From the NCBI GenBank assembly GCA_016794985.1, contig JAEUIQ010000014.1, positions 1 through 64,000 on the forward strand: a stretch of 64,000 bases of DNA. Direction: 5' to 3'. Numbering within the stretch: the stretch's first letter is position 1; every line of letters begins with the position of its first letter. The notes under the pieces are model-generated. The model had not been told where the DNA came from. It saw only the letters and a list, made by a program, of their open reading frames with translations, and did no database searches. Origin of the DNA: Planctomycetaceae bacterium (GTDB taxonomy: Bacteria > Planctomycetota > Planctomycetia > Pirellulales > Pirellulaceae). The translations under genes were made by a program, and so were the position numbers. Below are positions 9,249 to 18,066 of this stretch, piece after piece.

Positions 9249-9485
9249 CAGCGATCCTCAGATTGGCGAAAGCCGGACGTCATCGACTTCCCAAATTTCG
9301 ACCCTGGAAACCGTGTGTTTCTGTGCTGGCGAATCCAAACCGCACCGTAACGAAAAGGTCTGGTATTCGTTGTCGAAAAGGTTGTCTTTTTCGGAAACAG
9401 GCGGTAGACTTGGTGGACCGACCGGAATGGCAGCAGGTCGGAATGGGGCGATTAGGCAGATTTTTCAAGCGAGGTGGAGGGAAAC

Positions 9486-10235
9486 ATGGTCAACTACAAT
9501 CCGTATCAAAGCCCAAGTTCGATGTCAGCATCCTACCCAGATGGCCGGATGATTGCGGCGGATGCCAGCCTATCCGCGCGAACGGCCTTTATCCGGCGGA
9601 CGTACGCTGTCATGGGCGGTGCGATGTTGGCGTTTGTGGCGTTGGAGGCATTGCTGTTAGCGGTCGTTCCGACTGAGACGATTTTTAATGTCATGATGGC
9701 CTCGAAATGGTCTTGGCTTCTGGTCCTGGGCGCATTTATGGCGGTGAGCTGGGTCGCCCGAAGCTGGGCGGAAGGCGGTACATCGCCGGCCATGCAGTAC
9801 GCGGGATTGGGTCTTTATGTCGTCGCCGAGGCAGTGATCTTTTTGCCGCTGATGAGCTTAGCGATTCGACTGGACCCCACGATTCCTTTGGCTGCCGGCT
9901 TGGTGACGCTCTTTGTGTTTGGTGGTTTGACTTTGATGGTTTTTGTGACCAAAGCCGATTTTAGCTGGTTGGGTCGATACCTGTGGTTGGCTGGTATCGC
10001 AGCATTGATTTGTGTCGCCTTGTCGGTTTTCGGCGTCTTCGGTGGAGGCGGATTGGGGATCTGGTTCGCCGCTGCAATGGTGGTTTTGGCCTCGGCTTAC
10101 ATCTTGTACGACACCTCGAACATTCAACATCACTATCACACGGATCAGCACGTCGCCGCCGCGTTGGCGCTGTTTGCTTCTGTGGCATTGCTGTTGTGGT
10201 ACGTGATCCAGATCTTCATGTCGTCACGTGAATAA
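9486..10235 (+). CDS. Bax inhibitor-1 / YccA family membrane protein
   Basis: This protein of about 249 residues has a polar Asn/Ser/Pro-rich N-terminus of about 35 residues, then FIRRTYAVMGGAMLAF and seven closely spaced transmembrane helices. That is the layout of the BI-1/YccA (UPF0005) family. Members are small integral membrane proteins linked to calcium leak or to protease (FtsH) interaction; the role here is unknown. The ATG at 9486 follows a strong GGAGG with a 5-base spacer; a GTG at 9474 overlaps that Shine-Dalgarno and is rejected. A strong terminator follows at 10264. Confidence 0.9.
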   Translation: MVNYNPYQSPSSMSASYPDGRMIAADASLSARTAFIRRTYAVMGGAMLAFVALEALLLAVVPTETIFNVMMASKWSWLLVLGAFMAVSWVARSWAEGGTSPAMQYAGLGLYVVAEAVIFLPLMSLAIRLDPTIPLAAGLVTLFVFGGLTLMVFVTKADFSWLGRYLWLAGIAALICVALSVFGVFGGGGLGIWFAAAMVVLASAYILYDTSNIQHHYHTDQHVAAALALFASVALLLWYVIQIFMSSRE

Positions 10236-10263
10236 AGCTTCGGATTCGTAAGCGATAGACTCG

Positions 10264-10305
10264 CACGAGCCCTCGATCGTTTTCGGTCGAGGGCTCGTGT
10301 TGTTT
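10264..10305 (+). terminator. Rho-independent terminator
   Basis: A 13-bp perfect stem, CACGAGCCCTCGA (10264-10276) with TCGAGGGCTCGTG (10287-10299), encloses a 10-base loop and is followed by TTGTTT. It lies 28 bp after the BI-1 family gene. Confidence 0.88.
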
Positions 10306-10494
10306 ATCGAGTCATTCGCCGGCAAACTTCCCGCCATGTTTGAATGGCATCGACAGACGGGCCGTTTTCGAATGGCCTGTTGCAAGCGATTGCCTCGTCT
10401 TGAATTCGAAGTAACAGCCCGTGTTATTGGAGACCCAGGCTCAATGGAGAGTCGGCCACAACAAACACGGCCAATTCAGCATGACCAATCTTTC
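10306..10494. other. Intergenic stretch, nothing recognised
   Basis: No gene or motif is supported between the terminator at 10305 and the PEP-CTERM remnant. The whole gap from 10306 to the esterase gene at 10894 carries only that remnant. Confidence 0.4.
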
Positions 10495-10665
10495 CTAACG
10501 ATTCGGCCTAGAGGAATACAACCCATCGCTACGGTTTCTTCCGGTTCCCAAGGCTATCAGTATTAGCATCGATAGAGCCACGCCTTCCGAAGGTTCGGGG
10601 ACCGACGACAGCGGGCCGAAGCTAAAGTCGTCAAATGCCACGTTTGCGGCTGAGGCAAAAAAACT
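10495..10665 (-). pseudogene. Remnant of a PEP-CTERM protein gene (C-terminal part)
   Basis: Read on minus, this frame encodes AANVAFDDFSFGPLSSVPEP, then a hydrophobic helix (SEGVALSMLILIALG) and a basic end containing GRNR, closing at TAG (10495). That is the layout of a PEP-CTERM exosortase-sorting tail directly after a beta-sandwich strand ending in DDFSFG. There is no start codon or signal peptide. Upstream the frame meets TGA just before a run of seven T residues (10657-10663). A one-base slip in that run would join it to another short open frame reading FEGVHSVKFF. The intact gene was therefore probably broken by a frameshift and lost its N-terminal part. Confidence 0.6.
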
Positions 10666-10893
10666 TCACTGAATGAACACCTTCAAACGACAACAATCAC
10701 GTCGGCCCATTGCAGCCCAATTTCGTGTCGAACCCAAGCAACGCCCGACTCTATCACGCCAAACGAATTGGACAAACACTGGATATCGAACGGTAATACA
10801 AGCTGCATTCGTCGATACAATCCTAACGGAGTTGACTTTATCGGATCGAATCGATTTCCAATTGTACGAGAAGCGAGATTCGAGTTACTCCAA
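10666..10893. other. Intergenic stretch between remnant and esterase gene
   Basis: This may hold further decayed sequence of the PEP-CTERM gene, since the missing N-terminal region should lie here on minus. I could not trace it in any frame. Confidence 0.35.
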
Positions 10894-12015
10894 TCAGTCG
10901 CGATGTTGGAGCGAAAGTTTCTTCAGGCCCAGCAGTTCGATCATTGCTTGTCCCATGGCTTCCCCGACGTTCATGTACGTTTCCGCGTTGCCGTTGTAAT
11001 GTCCGTTCGAGGCACCGCCCAGCGACAACGGGTTAGCGTAAACCGTCGCAACATTGCCCTTGAACTGTGGATATTTTCCTGCGTTGCCATCAACTGCCAA
11101 TTGCGCATCGAGGATCAAGCCGTCGTTCCCGGTCTCACCATGCTTGGTTTGTCCCAAGGTCGCGCAAACGAACTTGGCATGGGGGGCGTTGAAGTCCGCA
11201 CGAAGTTGTTCGATCAGACGGACCAAATTCTGCTCGTAGCGACTGGCGTGCCCCACATCGTAGCGGTCTTTGTCCCCCTGCCACCAGAAGAAACCGGCGA
11301 TTTCGTATTGGGTTGCGCCAGGGTAGTACTTGTCCAGTTCAGCCAAGACCTGTTTGGCATTCGCGATGTCGTCATCGTATTGTTTACCGGCATACCATTC
11401 GATCGGAACTGGTTCAGTTCCCACTTCCCACTTGAGGGGCGATTGTTTGTAACCCGCGTAGTTGAAGCGTTTGGTTTCACCCGTTTTAGGATCGGTCACA
11501 TCGAATTCGTAGCTCTCACTGCCGGGCGGCAGCAAGTCCCAGCCCAAGCTGCGGTTGCCAATACAACTTTTGAGCAACAAGACGGGCGCATCGATCGCGT
11601 CACCCAAATAATGGCCGATGCCGATTTCCGGTCCAATGTTCTTTCCACTAATCGTCAGCCACTCGTTTTGATGCACGCCCATCCCACCTCCGCGGCCGAC
11701 CATCACCCGAACGTTGCGAACTTCGGATCGCTGAGCCCATTCTCCAGCTTCATTGACCAAGTAGGAATACTTGCCCTTGTTCTTGACGGCATACTCCAAT
11801 GAGCCGTCCTGGTCTCCAGCGATCTTGCCAAACCCGAGCATATTGGACTGGCCCAACAGGATGAACACTTGAACCGGTTGGCTTTGATCTTTTGCACCAG
11901 ACACCGACTCATCATCCTGAACAACAGCAGCCGCATGGCCTGTGCCCGTTCCAATCAAAATCGCGACGACCGTCCAAGCGAGAACCATAAATGCAAGTCC
12001 AAGTGATCGTCTCAT
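10894..12015 (-). CDS. Exported SASA-type (SGNH) carbohydrate esterase
   Basis: This protein of about 373 residues starts MRRSLGL with a signal peptide ending near HAAAV. It belongs to the sialate O-acetylesterase/SASA group (PF03629, SGNH fold). Block I is ILLGQSNMLGFG, with the nucleophile Ser in GQSN. The family's WWQGE block appears as FFWWQGDKD. The catalytic His is probably in NGHYNGNAE near the end. Such enzymes remove acetyl groups from sugars outside the cytoplasm. I use the ATG at 12015 because CGGAG lies eight bases upstream; an ATG at 12057 would add 14 residues. It is a single gene, followed (in transcription) by the PEP-CTERM remnant. Confidence 0.88.
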   Translation of the reverse strand: MRRSLGLAFMVLAWTVVAILIGTGTGHAAAVVQDDESVSGAKDQSQPVQVFILLGQSNMLGFGKIAGDQDGSLEYAVKNKGKYSYLVNEAGEWAQRSEVRNVRVMVGRGGGMGVHQNEWLTISGKNIGPEIGIGHYLGDAIDAPVLLLKSCIGNRSLGWDLLPPGSESYEFDVTDPKTGETKRFNYAGYKQSPLKWEVGTEPVPIEWYAGKQYDDDIANAKQVLAELDKYYPGATQYEIAGFFWWQGDKDRYDVGHASRYEQNLVRLIEQLRADFNAPHAKFVCATLGQTKHGETGNDGLILDAQLAVDGNAGKYPQFKGNVATVYANPLSLGGASNGHYNGNAETYMNVGEAMGQAMIELLGLKKLSLQHRD

Positions 12016-12178
12016 TAAAACAACTCCGAGAAATTCCCAAAATTTAATAGCAGGCATCTTGCCGACGGCAAACCACGACCGCCGAATAGTCTACACGATG
12101 ATGAAGCGAGACGCGAACCGGTCACGATGTTGAGACCTGCCCCAAAAATTGTGAGTGGTCTTTCCCCATGATCGAACC

Positions 12179-12946
12179 CTAGCCCAGCGATTCGAGTAGG
12201 CTTTGACAAATCGCCGCTTGTTCGGCCTGATTCGTGTTAGGGTAGTGAAACGCAATAACACGCATCAAGGCCGCGTGAAACTCTTGGCGAGCAGTGGCGT
12301 ATTCGTGATGCAACCAAGCTGCGTCGACTTGCCACTCGATGGCAATTTCGCGAATTGGTTGATTCTGGTTGAATCGTTTCTTGAGCAGTGTGACTCGTCG
12401 CATCGCACGACCTTGGGCCGCGAGGTCCATGTTTAACTCGGATTCGAACGCTTTTTGTTCAGTCGTGTTACGATCAACATTTTGAGCCTGTTCCGCCATG
12501 TTGCGAGCCGCTTGTTTCATCAGGGACGTAGCCCAGGCTCGATCAAATGCCGTTTCTGCCCCGGTGTGGTCGGCTTCATGATCGTGGTCTAACGGAACGA
12601 CAGGTTGCCGGTTTTCTTCATGCCGCCGAGCCACATTTCGCACGATACCATACAAGAAACCACGAAACCCTCCTTCACGCCCAGGTTCCCATCGCTGCAA
12701 CGCGCCATTGATTTTGAAACAATCGACAAAGACGTCTTGCATGGCGTCGTCCAAGTTGAAATTGTTAAGGTTCTTGGCCCAACGAGATTTGAGAAACATC
12801 AAGATGACAGGTTGATACAAGCGAGCAAACTCCTCGCGAGCCGTGCAATCCCCGGCCGCCGCTCCTTGGATCAATGTCCAGCAAGTTGAGAGCAGCGAAT
12901 CATTTGTTGAATGTCTATCGCAGTTTTCGTCGTTTGACACTGACAT
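12179..12946 (-). CDS. ECF-type RNA polymerase sigma factor
   Basis: This protein of about 255 residues has a sigma-70 region 2 around residues 25-110 (FARLYQPVILMFLK, NLDDAMQDVFVDCFK, FRGFLYGIVRNVARRH). A long polar linker follows, then a weaker region 4 helix-turn-helix around 190-230 (QPIREIAIEWQVDAAWLHHEYATARQEF). It is longer than a standard ECF factor (about 170-200) because of the linker. The ATG at 12946 is chosen; a GTG at 13027 is in frame but lies in Arg/Cys-rich sequence. It is divergent from a Ser/Thr kinase gene, an arrangement known for planctomycete ECF sigma factors, so the kinase may control it by phosphorylation. No anti-sigma gene is adjacent. Confidence 0.88.
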   Translation of the reverse strand: MSVSNDENCDRHSTNDSLLSTCWTLIQGAAAGDCTAREEFARLYQPVILMFLKSRWAKNLNNFNLDDAMQDVFVDCFKINGALQRWEPGREGGFRGFLYGIVRNVARRHEENRQPVVPLDHDHEADHTGAETAFDRAWATSLMKQAARNMAEQAQNVDRNTTEQKAFESELNMDLAAQGRAMRRVTLLKKRFNQNQPIREIAIEWQVDAAWLHHEYATARQEFHAALMRVIAFHYPNTNQAEQAAICQSLLESLG

Positions 12947-13287
12947 GACTCGCGGAATGTTTGATTTGGCAAGCAACTCAACCAAATAGGTACTACCCTG
13001 ACGACAACAAGAAAGCCGCTTCGCCACGTGCCGTCAAGGTGGTAGTCGTCACATGAAAGAAAAAAGACGCTTCCTGAAAATCTGCTCAAAATGTTTCCGC
13101 GAAAATCTCACTTGGGCTGGAGAGTTAAGCGCGGACGGGTTTTCGGCTAAGCTTATTGGTGTTGCCAGTGTCGCGAGACCATTTTTTACTATTCGACCGG
13201 TCATTGTCGTGGACCGCTCCGCGGTCCTTTTCGGAGCGGCGAACGATTCGCCGCATTGCCCCGTCCCGCCCATCCTACCCTAACGGA
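12947..13287. promoter_or_regulatory. Divergent control region between sigma factor and kinase genes
   Basis: This 341-bp region must carry both promoters. I see no clear consensus boxes. A hairpin at 13211-13231 (separate entry) lies in the leader of the kinase gene. Confidence 0.45.
13211..13231 (+). terminator. Hairpin plus T run in the kinase leader
   Basis: GGACCGC-TCC-GCGGTCC followed by TTTT forms a compact 7-bp stem with a 3-base loop, about 57 bp before the kinase start and in the same direction. It could act as an attenuator or as a terminator for transcription coming from upstream. No leader gene or antiterminator stem was identified. Confidence 0.45.
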
Positions 13288-16200
13288 ATGCAACCCATGC
13301 CAGAGAACACTCCGTCGTCGAACTCCAATCCGTTGGATGCTGGTTTGGAAGCGGCATTCGTGTCAGACGAAGCGTCAATCGCTTCCCGAACAGAAGTCCA
13401 TCCATCGAGTGATTACCAGCCTGGAGATTTGCTGGTTGGCCGTTATCGACTGATGCAGCGAATTGGCCAAGGCGGAATGGGGGCGGTATGGCTGGCCGAG
13501 CAAAAGGAGCCAGTCAAACGCAAGGTCGCGGTCAAACTGGTGAAGGCTGGCATGGACACGCGGGCCGTCTTGGCCAGGTTCGAGGCCGAACGGCAAGCGC
13601 TAGCGATGATGGAACATCCGAACATTGCCAAAGTGCTGGATGGAGGTGTGACCGAAAAGGGACGACCGTTTTTTGTGATGGAGCTTGTCAAGGGTATTCC
13701 ACTAACGGATTACTGCGATCAAGTCCAGTTTTCGATTCGCGAACGTCTTGAGCTGTTTGGTCAAGTTTGCTCGGCAGTGCAACACGCGCATCAGAAGGGG
13801 ATTATTCACCGGGACTTGAAACCGACGAATGTGTTGGTAACTGAGGTCGACGGCCGCCCCGTAGTGAAGGTGATTGATTTCGGTTTGGCCAAAGCGATCC
13901 ATGGTTCTCAGGTGCTGACCGATCAGTCGTTGCATACGGCATTTGGAGCCGTCTTGGGCACGCCACTGTACATGGCACCAGAACAGCTTGGCACTTCAGC
14001 ACTTGATGTCGACACTCGCGCCGATCTCTACTCGTTGGGAGTGATCCTCTATGAACTCCTGACCGGGACCACACCGATCGAACGGCAACAACTGAAGCAA
14101 GCCGCCTTCGAAGAAATGTGCCGCTTGATCCGCGAACAAGAGCCGCCGCGTCCCAGCACCCGGATATCTGCCAGTGACACATTACCCAGTTTGGCCGTCC
14201 GCCGTCACGCGGAACCCGCGAAACTAACCCGCTTGGTACGCGGCGAACTGGACTGGATCGTGATGAAAGCCTTGGAAAAAGATCGCAATCGACGTTACGA
14301 AACCGCGAGTGGCTTTGCTCTCGATATCCAGCGGTACTTGGCGGGCGAAGCGGTACTAGCAGCGCCCCCATCCCGTTTCTATCGAATACAAAAGTTTGTG
14401 CTTCGTTATCGGGGCGCGGTACTGGCCATTAGCTTGTTGATATTGACATTGATCGGTGGAATCTGTGGGACCAGTCTCGGAATGTATTGGGCAAAAACAG
14501 CTGAGGCATCGGCCGAGCAGCTTCTCGTGGAAGCGAATAAAGCGCGGCGAATTGCCGAAGACGAGACGGCTGCAAAAAAAGTCGCACTCGAGGAAGAATT
14601 CAAACAACGACAGATCTCCGAGCGGAACCTTAACTTTGCGAAGAGAAGTAATGAAATCCTCGGTTCTGTATTCGCGACTCTTGATCCTAGCGGCAATTAC
14701 CGAACCGTGTCCGACTTGCGGGATTCTTTGGCCAAGAATATTCAGATTGCGATTAGGCAGTTGGAAGATTCCGAGATTGGTGACCCGTTGGATGTCGCAG
14801 AAATAAAGTCGACCTTGGGACGGTCCCTGCTAGGGTTGGGACGTGCGAACGAAGCGATCCCGTTGTTCGAGATGGCACGAGAAACAAATCTGAATCTTCT
14901 GGGGCCAAACCATCGAACGACCTTGAGCACCGCATGCAACCTCGCGACATGCTTTTCGGAAAGCGGCCAACAGGAGCGAGCCATTCTATTGTTGGAAGAA
15001 ATAGTGCCACGGATGAATGAGCTGCTGGGAACTCACCATATCGATACGCTGACCACGACCAATAACTTGGCCATGCTTTACCGCGAGAATGATCAGGTAG
15101 ACAAGGCTCAGTTGTTGGCCGAGAATACGCTGAAATTAGCCAGCGACTATATCGGTCACGATCATCAGCTCACTCTAACCTGCCTGAACAACTTGGCCAT
15201 GTGCCACTTCAATAAACATGAATTCGCCTTGGCGTTACCCTTGCTGGAACAGGCACTAGAACGGATGAGAGTTAATCTTGGGCCAGAACATCCCGAAACC
15301 CTAAACACGCAGTGCAATATCGGACTGGTCTACCTCAACACGAATCGGATCGCCGCCGCCGTCAATGCGTTTGAAGAAACCTTGGTGGCAATGCAGATCC
15401 AACTTGGCCACGATCACCCTTTGACTCTAGGCTGCCTAAATAATCTAGCCGGTAGCTACCGAAATTCCGGACGTCTAGAGGAAGCAATAAATTTGTCGGA
15501 GCAGTGTTATCAGTTGACGAAAGCGAAGTTAGGTGAGGATCATAACGATACTTTGAACTCCCTAAACAACTGGGGAACTGCCCTGTGGAAGTCCGGGCAG
15601 TTTGATCGCTCGGTGCCACTTTTTGAAATGCTCCTTCCCAAATTGGAACGCAAACTTGGCCGTGACCATCCCGAAACGCTCGCCGCTATCGTGAACCTGG
15701 GGATCAACTATATGGATGCTGGTCGATTGGATGAGTCGATACCCTTGCTGGAAGAGATTCATCGGGCGAGTCGAAAGCGAAAAGATCTGGCTTGGATTCG
15801 GGACCGACTGGGGAGAGCCTATGTACTAGCAGGACGTCGCGAGTCGTTTCTCAGTCTTGGACAAGAAGTCGTTGATACAGCAATCACGAATCATCGCCCC
15901 AGATCGCACGAACTAGCGATGGCTCTGTTTCCAACCGCCGAACAATACTTCACATTGAAGCTGTGGGCGGAATCCGCAACTCTGTTGCGGGAAGTGGTGC
16001 CCGTCTTGGAGGAGAATGCTCCGAATTCTTGGCAGACCTTTCAAGCGAAGTGGTTGCTGGGTGTCGCACTCGTTGGACTAGCGGCAGAAACCCGCGATTC
16101 GAACGAGAGCGATCGCATCATGGTAGAAGCTGACCATTATTTGACAATAGCGCACCAAGGACTTGTTGAACGTGAGCCAAAGGTTCCGACTCAAGCGTTT

Positions 16201-16314
16201 GCCGGGCTCACGATGGCGATCAGTCGATTAATCGAGCTCTACGATCAATTAGAGAGACCACAAGCCGCTAAGAAATGGCAGGAAGTGCGAGAAGCTCTTC
16301 AGGTTGAAAAGTAA
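13288..16314 (+). CDS. Membrane-bound Ser/Thr protein kinase with TPR domain
   Basis: This protein of about 1008 residues has a complete Hanks-type kinase domain in residues 52-345. It includes the glycine loop IGQGGMGAVW (59-68), the VAIK-type Lys83 in VAVKLVK, HRDLKPTN with catalytic Asp176, DFG Asp197 and APEQ 230-233. A transmembrane helix spans about 376-400 and a charged coiled coil about 405-470. The outer part holds kinesin-light-chain-like TPRs, roughly 500-800, with repeating LGPxHPxTL/NNLA patterns. The kinase therefore faces the cytoplasm and the TPRs face the periplasm. The start is ATG 13288 (weak AACGGA upstream); ATG 13297 is an alternative. It is divergent from an ECF sigma factor, so a signalling pair is likely. 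Confidence 0.92.
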   Translation: MQPMPENTPSSNSNPLDAGLEAAFVSDEASIASRTEVHPSSDYQPGDLLVGRYRLMQRIGQGGMGAVWLAEQKEPVKRKVAVKLVKAGMDTRAVLARFEAERQALAMMEHPNIAKVLDGGVTEKGRPFFVMELVKGIPLTDYCDQVQFSIRERLELFGQVCSAVQHAHQKGIIHRDLKPTNVLVTEVDGRPVVKVIDFGLAKAIHGSQVLTDQSLHTAFGAVLGTPLYMAPEQLGTSALDVDTRADLYSLGVILYELLTGTTPIERQQLKQAAFEEMCRLIREQEPPRPSTRISASDTLPSLAVRRHAEPAKLTRLVRGELDWIVMKALEKDRNRRYETASGFALDIQRYLAGEAVLAAPPSRFYRIQKFVLRYRGAVLAISLLILTLIGGICGTSLGMYWAKTAEASAEQLLVEANKARRIAEDETAAKKVALEEEFKQRQISERNLNFAKRSNEILGSVFATLDPSGNYRTVSDLRDSLAKNIQIAIRQLEDSEIGDPLDVAEIKSTLGRSLLGLGRANEAIPLFEMARETNLNLLGPNHRTTLSTACNLATCFSESGQQERAILLLEEIVPRMNELLGTHHIDTLTTTNNLAMLYRENDQVDKAQLLAENTLKLASDYIGHDHQLTLTCLNNLAMCHFNKHEFALALPLLEQALERMRVNLGPEHPETLNTQCNIGLVYLNTNRIAAAVNAFEETLVAMQIQLGHDHPLTLGCLNNLAGSYRNSGRLEEAINLSEQCYQLTKAKLGEDHNDTLNSLNNWGTALWKSGQFDRSVPLFEMLLPKLERKLGRDHPETLAAIVNLGINYMDAGRLDESIPLLEEIHRASRKRKDLAWIRDRLGRAYVLAGRRESFLSLGQEVVDTAITNHRPRSHELAMALFPTAEQYFTLKLWAESATLLREVVPVLEENAPNSWQTFQAKWLLGVALVGLAAETRDSNESDRIMVEADHYLTIAHQGLVEREPKVPTQAFAGLTMAISRLIELYDQLERPQAAKKWQEVREALQVEK

Positions 16315-16840
16315 TCCGGACACGATGGTTTTCAGGCATGCAAGTCCAAGAATCATTAAATTTCCTCCCGTCACCATGCCAGTCACGAATTGCACGGCTC
16401 TCCGCGAATGGAAATTGTTGATGTGAACACAATCTTTCACATCCAATTCTTGTTACTTCGGGACATTGGTGGAGAGACCGTCGATCCACAAACGCACCCG
16501 TCCCGTTAGCAACGAAATGTCGGGAGCAAACGCTATTGTCTTTATACGTCAGCAGCTTTGATCATTCACAAAATTGGCTTCATGCGAAACCTCATTGGCA
16601 TCCACCCCAAGTTGGGTCACGATGACTTCACGTAGGATAACCCAGATGTCATTAGTTTCTTCGGCCATTGGGCCCAGCGAGGTGGGCTTGTTGGTGGTTT
16701 CGTGCACGTGGATTTGGCAGCGAATCAAATCGGTTAGCAAATATCGGTCGTCGGGATTAATTTGAATTTACTCGTCCAACGTCGCTTGCTGGCAGCTCGT
16801 GATTGACGACTTGGCGGTTCCGAGTTCGACGGTCTTGAAC
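16315..16840. other. Intergenic stretch containing an acyl-carrier-like remnant
   Basis: This stretch lies between the kinase gene and the RRM gene. The only coding-looking signal is the minus-strand remnant described separately at 16453-16767. Confidence 0.5.
16453..16767 (-). pseudogene. Broken small gene with an acyl-carrier-protein-like segment
   Basis: The minus frame from 16767 encodes NPDDRYLLTDLIRCQIHVHE, then MAEETNDIWVILREVIVTQL, GVDANEV and EANFVND, and stops at TGA (16549). The segment from about ILREVIVTQLGVDANEV to FVND resembles the first helix and loop of an acyl carrier protein, but the DSL phosphopantetheine motif is missing. Beyond the TGA the same frame stays open to 16453 and reads IAFAPDISLLTGRVRLWIDG. 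Codon use suggests old coding DNA. It could equally belong to another family, with the ACP likeness due to chance. Confidence 0.35.
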
Positions 16841-16874
16841 AAAAAAAGCCAAGGAAACAGTTGCGTTCCTTGGC
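16841..16874 (-). terminator. Rho-independent terminator of the RRM gene
   Basis: On minus, the stem GCCAAGGAA/TTCCTTGGC (16848-16856 with 16866-16874, 9-base loop) is followed by seven T residues (16841-16847). It lies 45 bp after the RRM protein stop. Confidence 0.9.
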
Positions 16875-16919
16875 TCGTCATTTTTCAGGATGTCTAATTC
16901 CGACAACCAATCGGTGAGT

Positions 16920-17258
16920 TTAGTAACGATTGCGGTTTCCACCGCCACCGTAACTACCACCACCGCCGTAGCCGCTGCTACCACCACGATATCCTCCGCC
17001 GCCTCGTTCTTCTTTCGGTCGAGCTTCATTGACGGTCAAATTACGACCGTCGAACTCCGACTCGTGCAATCCTTCGATCGCGGCCATCGCGTCCGCATCG
17101 GTGCCCATTTCCACGAAACCAAAACCCTTGCTACGTCCGGTGTCACGGTCCATCACCACTTGGGCACTCTGAACCTGACCATACGACGAAAACAATTCTT
17201 CCAAACCGGAACTATCCACGCGGAAACTCAAGTTTCCACAATACAATTTCCTTCCCAC
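16920..17258 (-). CDS. RRM-domain RNA-binding protein
   Basis: This 112-residue protein has one RNA recognition motif in residues 4-82. RNP2 is LYCGNL (5-10) and RNP1 is KGFGFVEM (44-51). A Gly/Tyr/Arg-rich tail follows (GGGGYRGGSSGYGGGG), as in cyanobacterial Rbp and plant GRP proteins. It probably binds mRNA in the cytoplasm, perhaps as an RNA chaperone under cold or stress. I start at a GTG (17258) with GGAG six bases upstream. The TTG at 17270 that would extend it lies inside that Shine-Dalgarno region. It has its own terminator at 16841. Confidence 0.93.
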   Translation of the reverse strand: MGRKLYCGNLSFRVDSSGLEELFSSYGQVQSAQVVMDRDTGRSKGFGFVEMGTDADAMAAIEGLHESEFDGRNLTVNEARPKEERGGGGYRGGSSGYGGGGSYGGGGNRNRY

Positions 17259-18066
17259 TACGAACTCCAAACAAAAGGAAGGTAGATGGCTTACAACTTT
17301 TTACTTTCCAAGCCAATTAGAAAGAGACTGACATGGCAGCCAACCAGGAGGCACCGACGAAACTGGAAACCAAACAATAAACCAGGGAAGACACTAAATG
17401 ACGATTCCAGGGATATTCTCAGGCCAAATAAGCTGCTTGTCTTTAATTCCGCGACCAGCCATCGCACATGATATACATCGCACGCTAAAGGCATACATTG
17501 CGGCGATTCAAAAAGCTATTTGCGATCATCAAACCAACCTCGTGAACGATATCGCGGAGAGGCAACGAAGTCAAGCCCAAATAGGCTGGCTTTTGACAGA
17601 ATGGCATTTGAAACCGGCTTTAACATCCTTCCGACAGCATGATCTGTGTGATTCTCTAAATATGAAAAAAGGCGATCGTTTGCTCGAATCGTAGCCACGG
17701 CCATTGGTGGTCGTCGCGGATCTCCGTACCTTATTTTGCCCTGCCACACCAAGGCGTCCTGGGCCACAACCAAGGCGATTGAGGACTCGGCCAGTTCAAA
17801 ATCAACGAGTAATTGCCTATCCAATTTCGATCATGAAGCATCGAAGCCTTGTCGGCGCGAGCGAACTGGCAAACTTTTGCCGGCGTTTGATACATGAACG
17901 GCGATGGAGCAGAAGCCAGTTTCAACCGGACGACCACCGCTAATTTTGGCGTAAGCTATTTTGTCCGGTTCACTTTGCCTTTGTGACCAACGCCAACACC
18001 CCAATAGATGTCGTTGCCTTGTTAATCCTGCTCATTTGCTCTCCCTTCGCAACGACCCAACGATGT
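17259..18066. other. 800-bp intergenic stretch, nothing assignable
   Basis: Overlapping open frames of about 65-100 codons occur on both strands (for example minus 17516-17824), but they lack ribosome binding sites and any recognised pattern. No promoter, repeat or RNA gene could be supported. Confidence 0.4.

Noticed and set aside
17516-17824. Minus-strand open frame of 102 codons as a gene
   Set aside because: It starts at TTG without a Shine-Dalgarno sequence, and no family or signal is visible.
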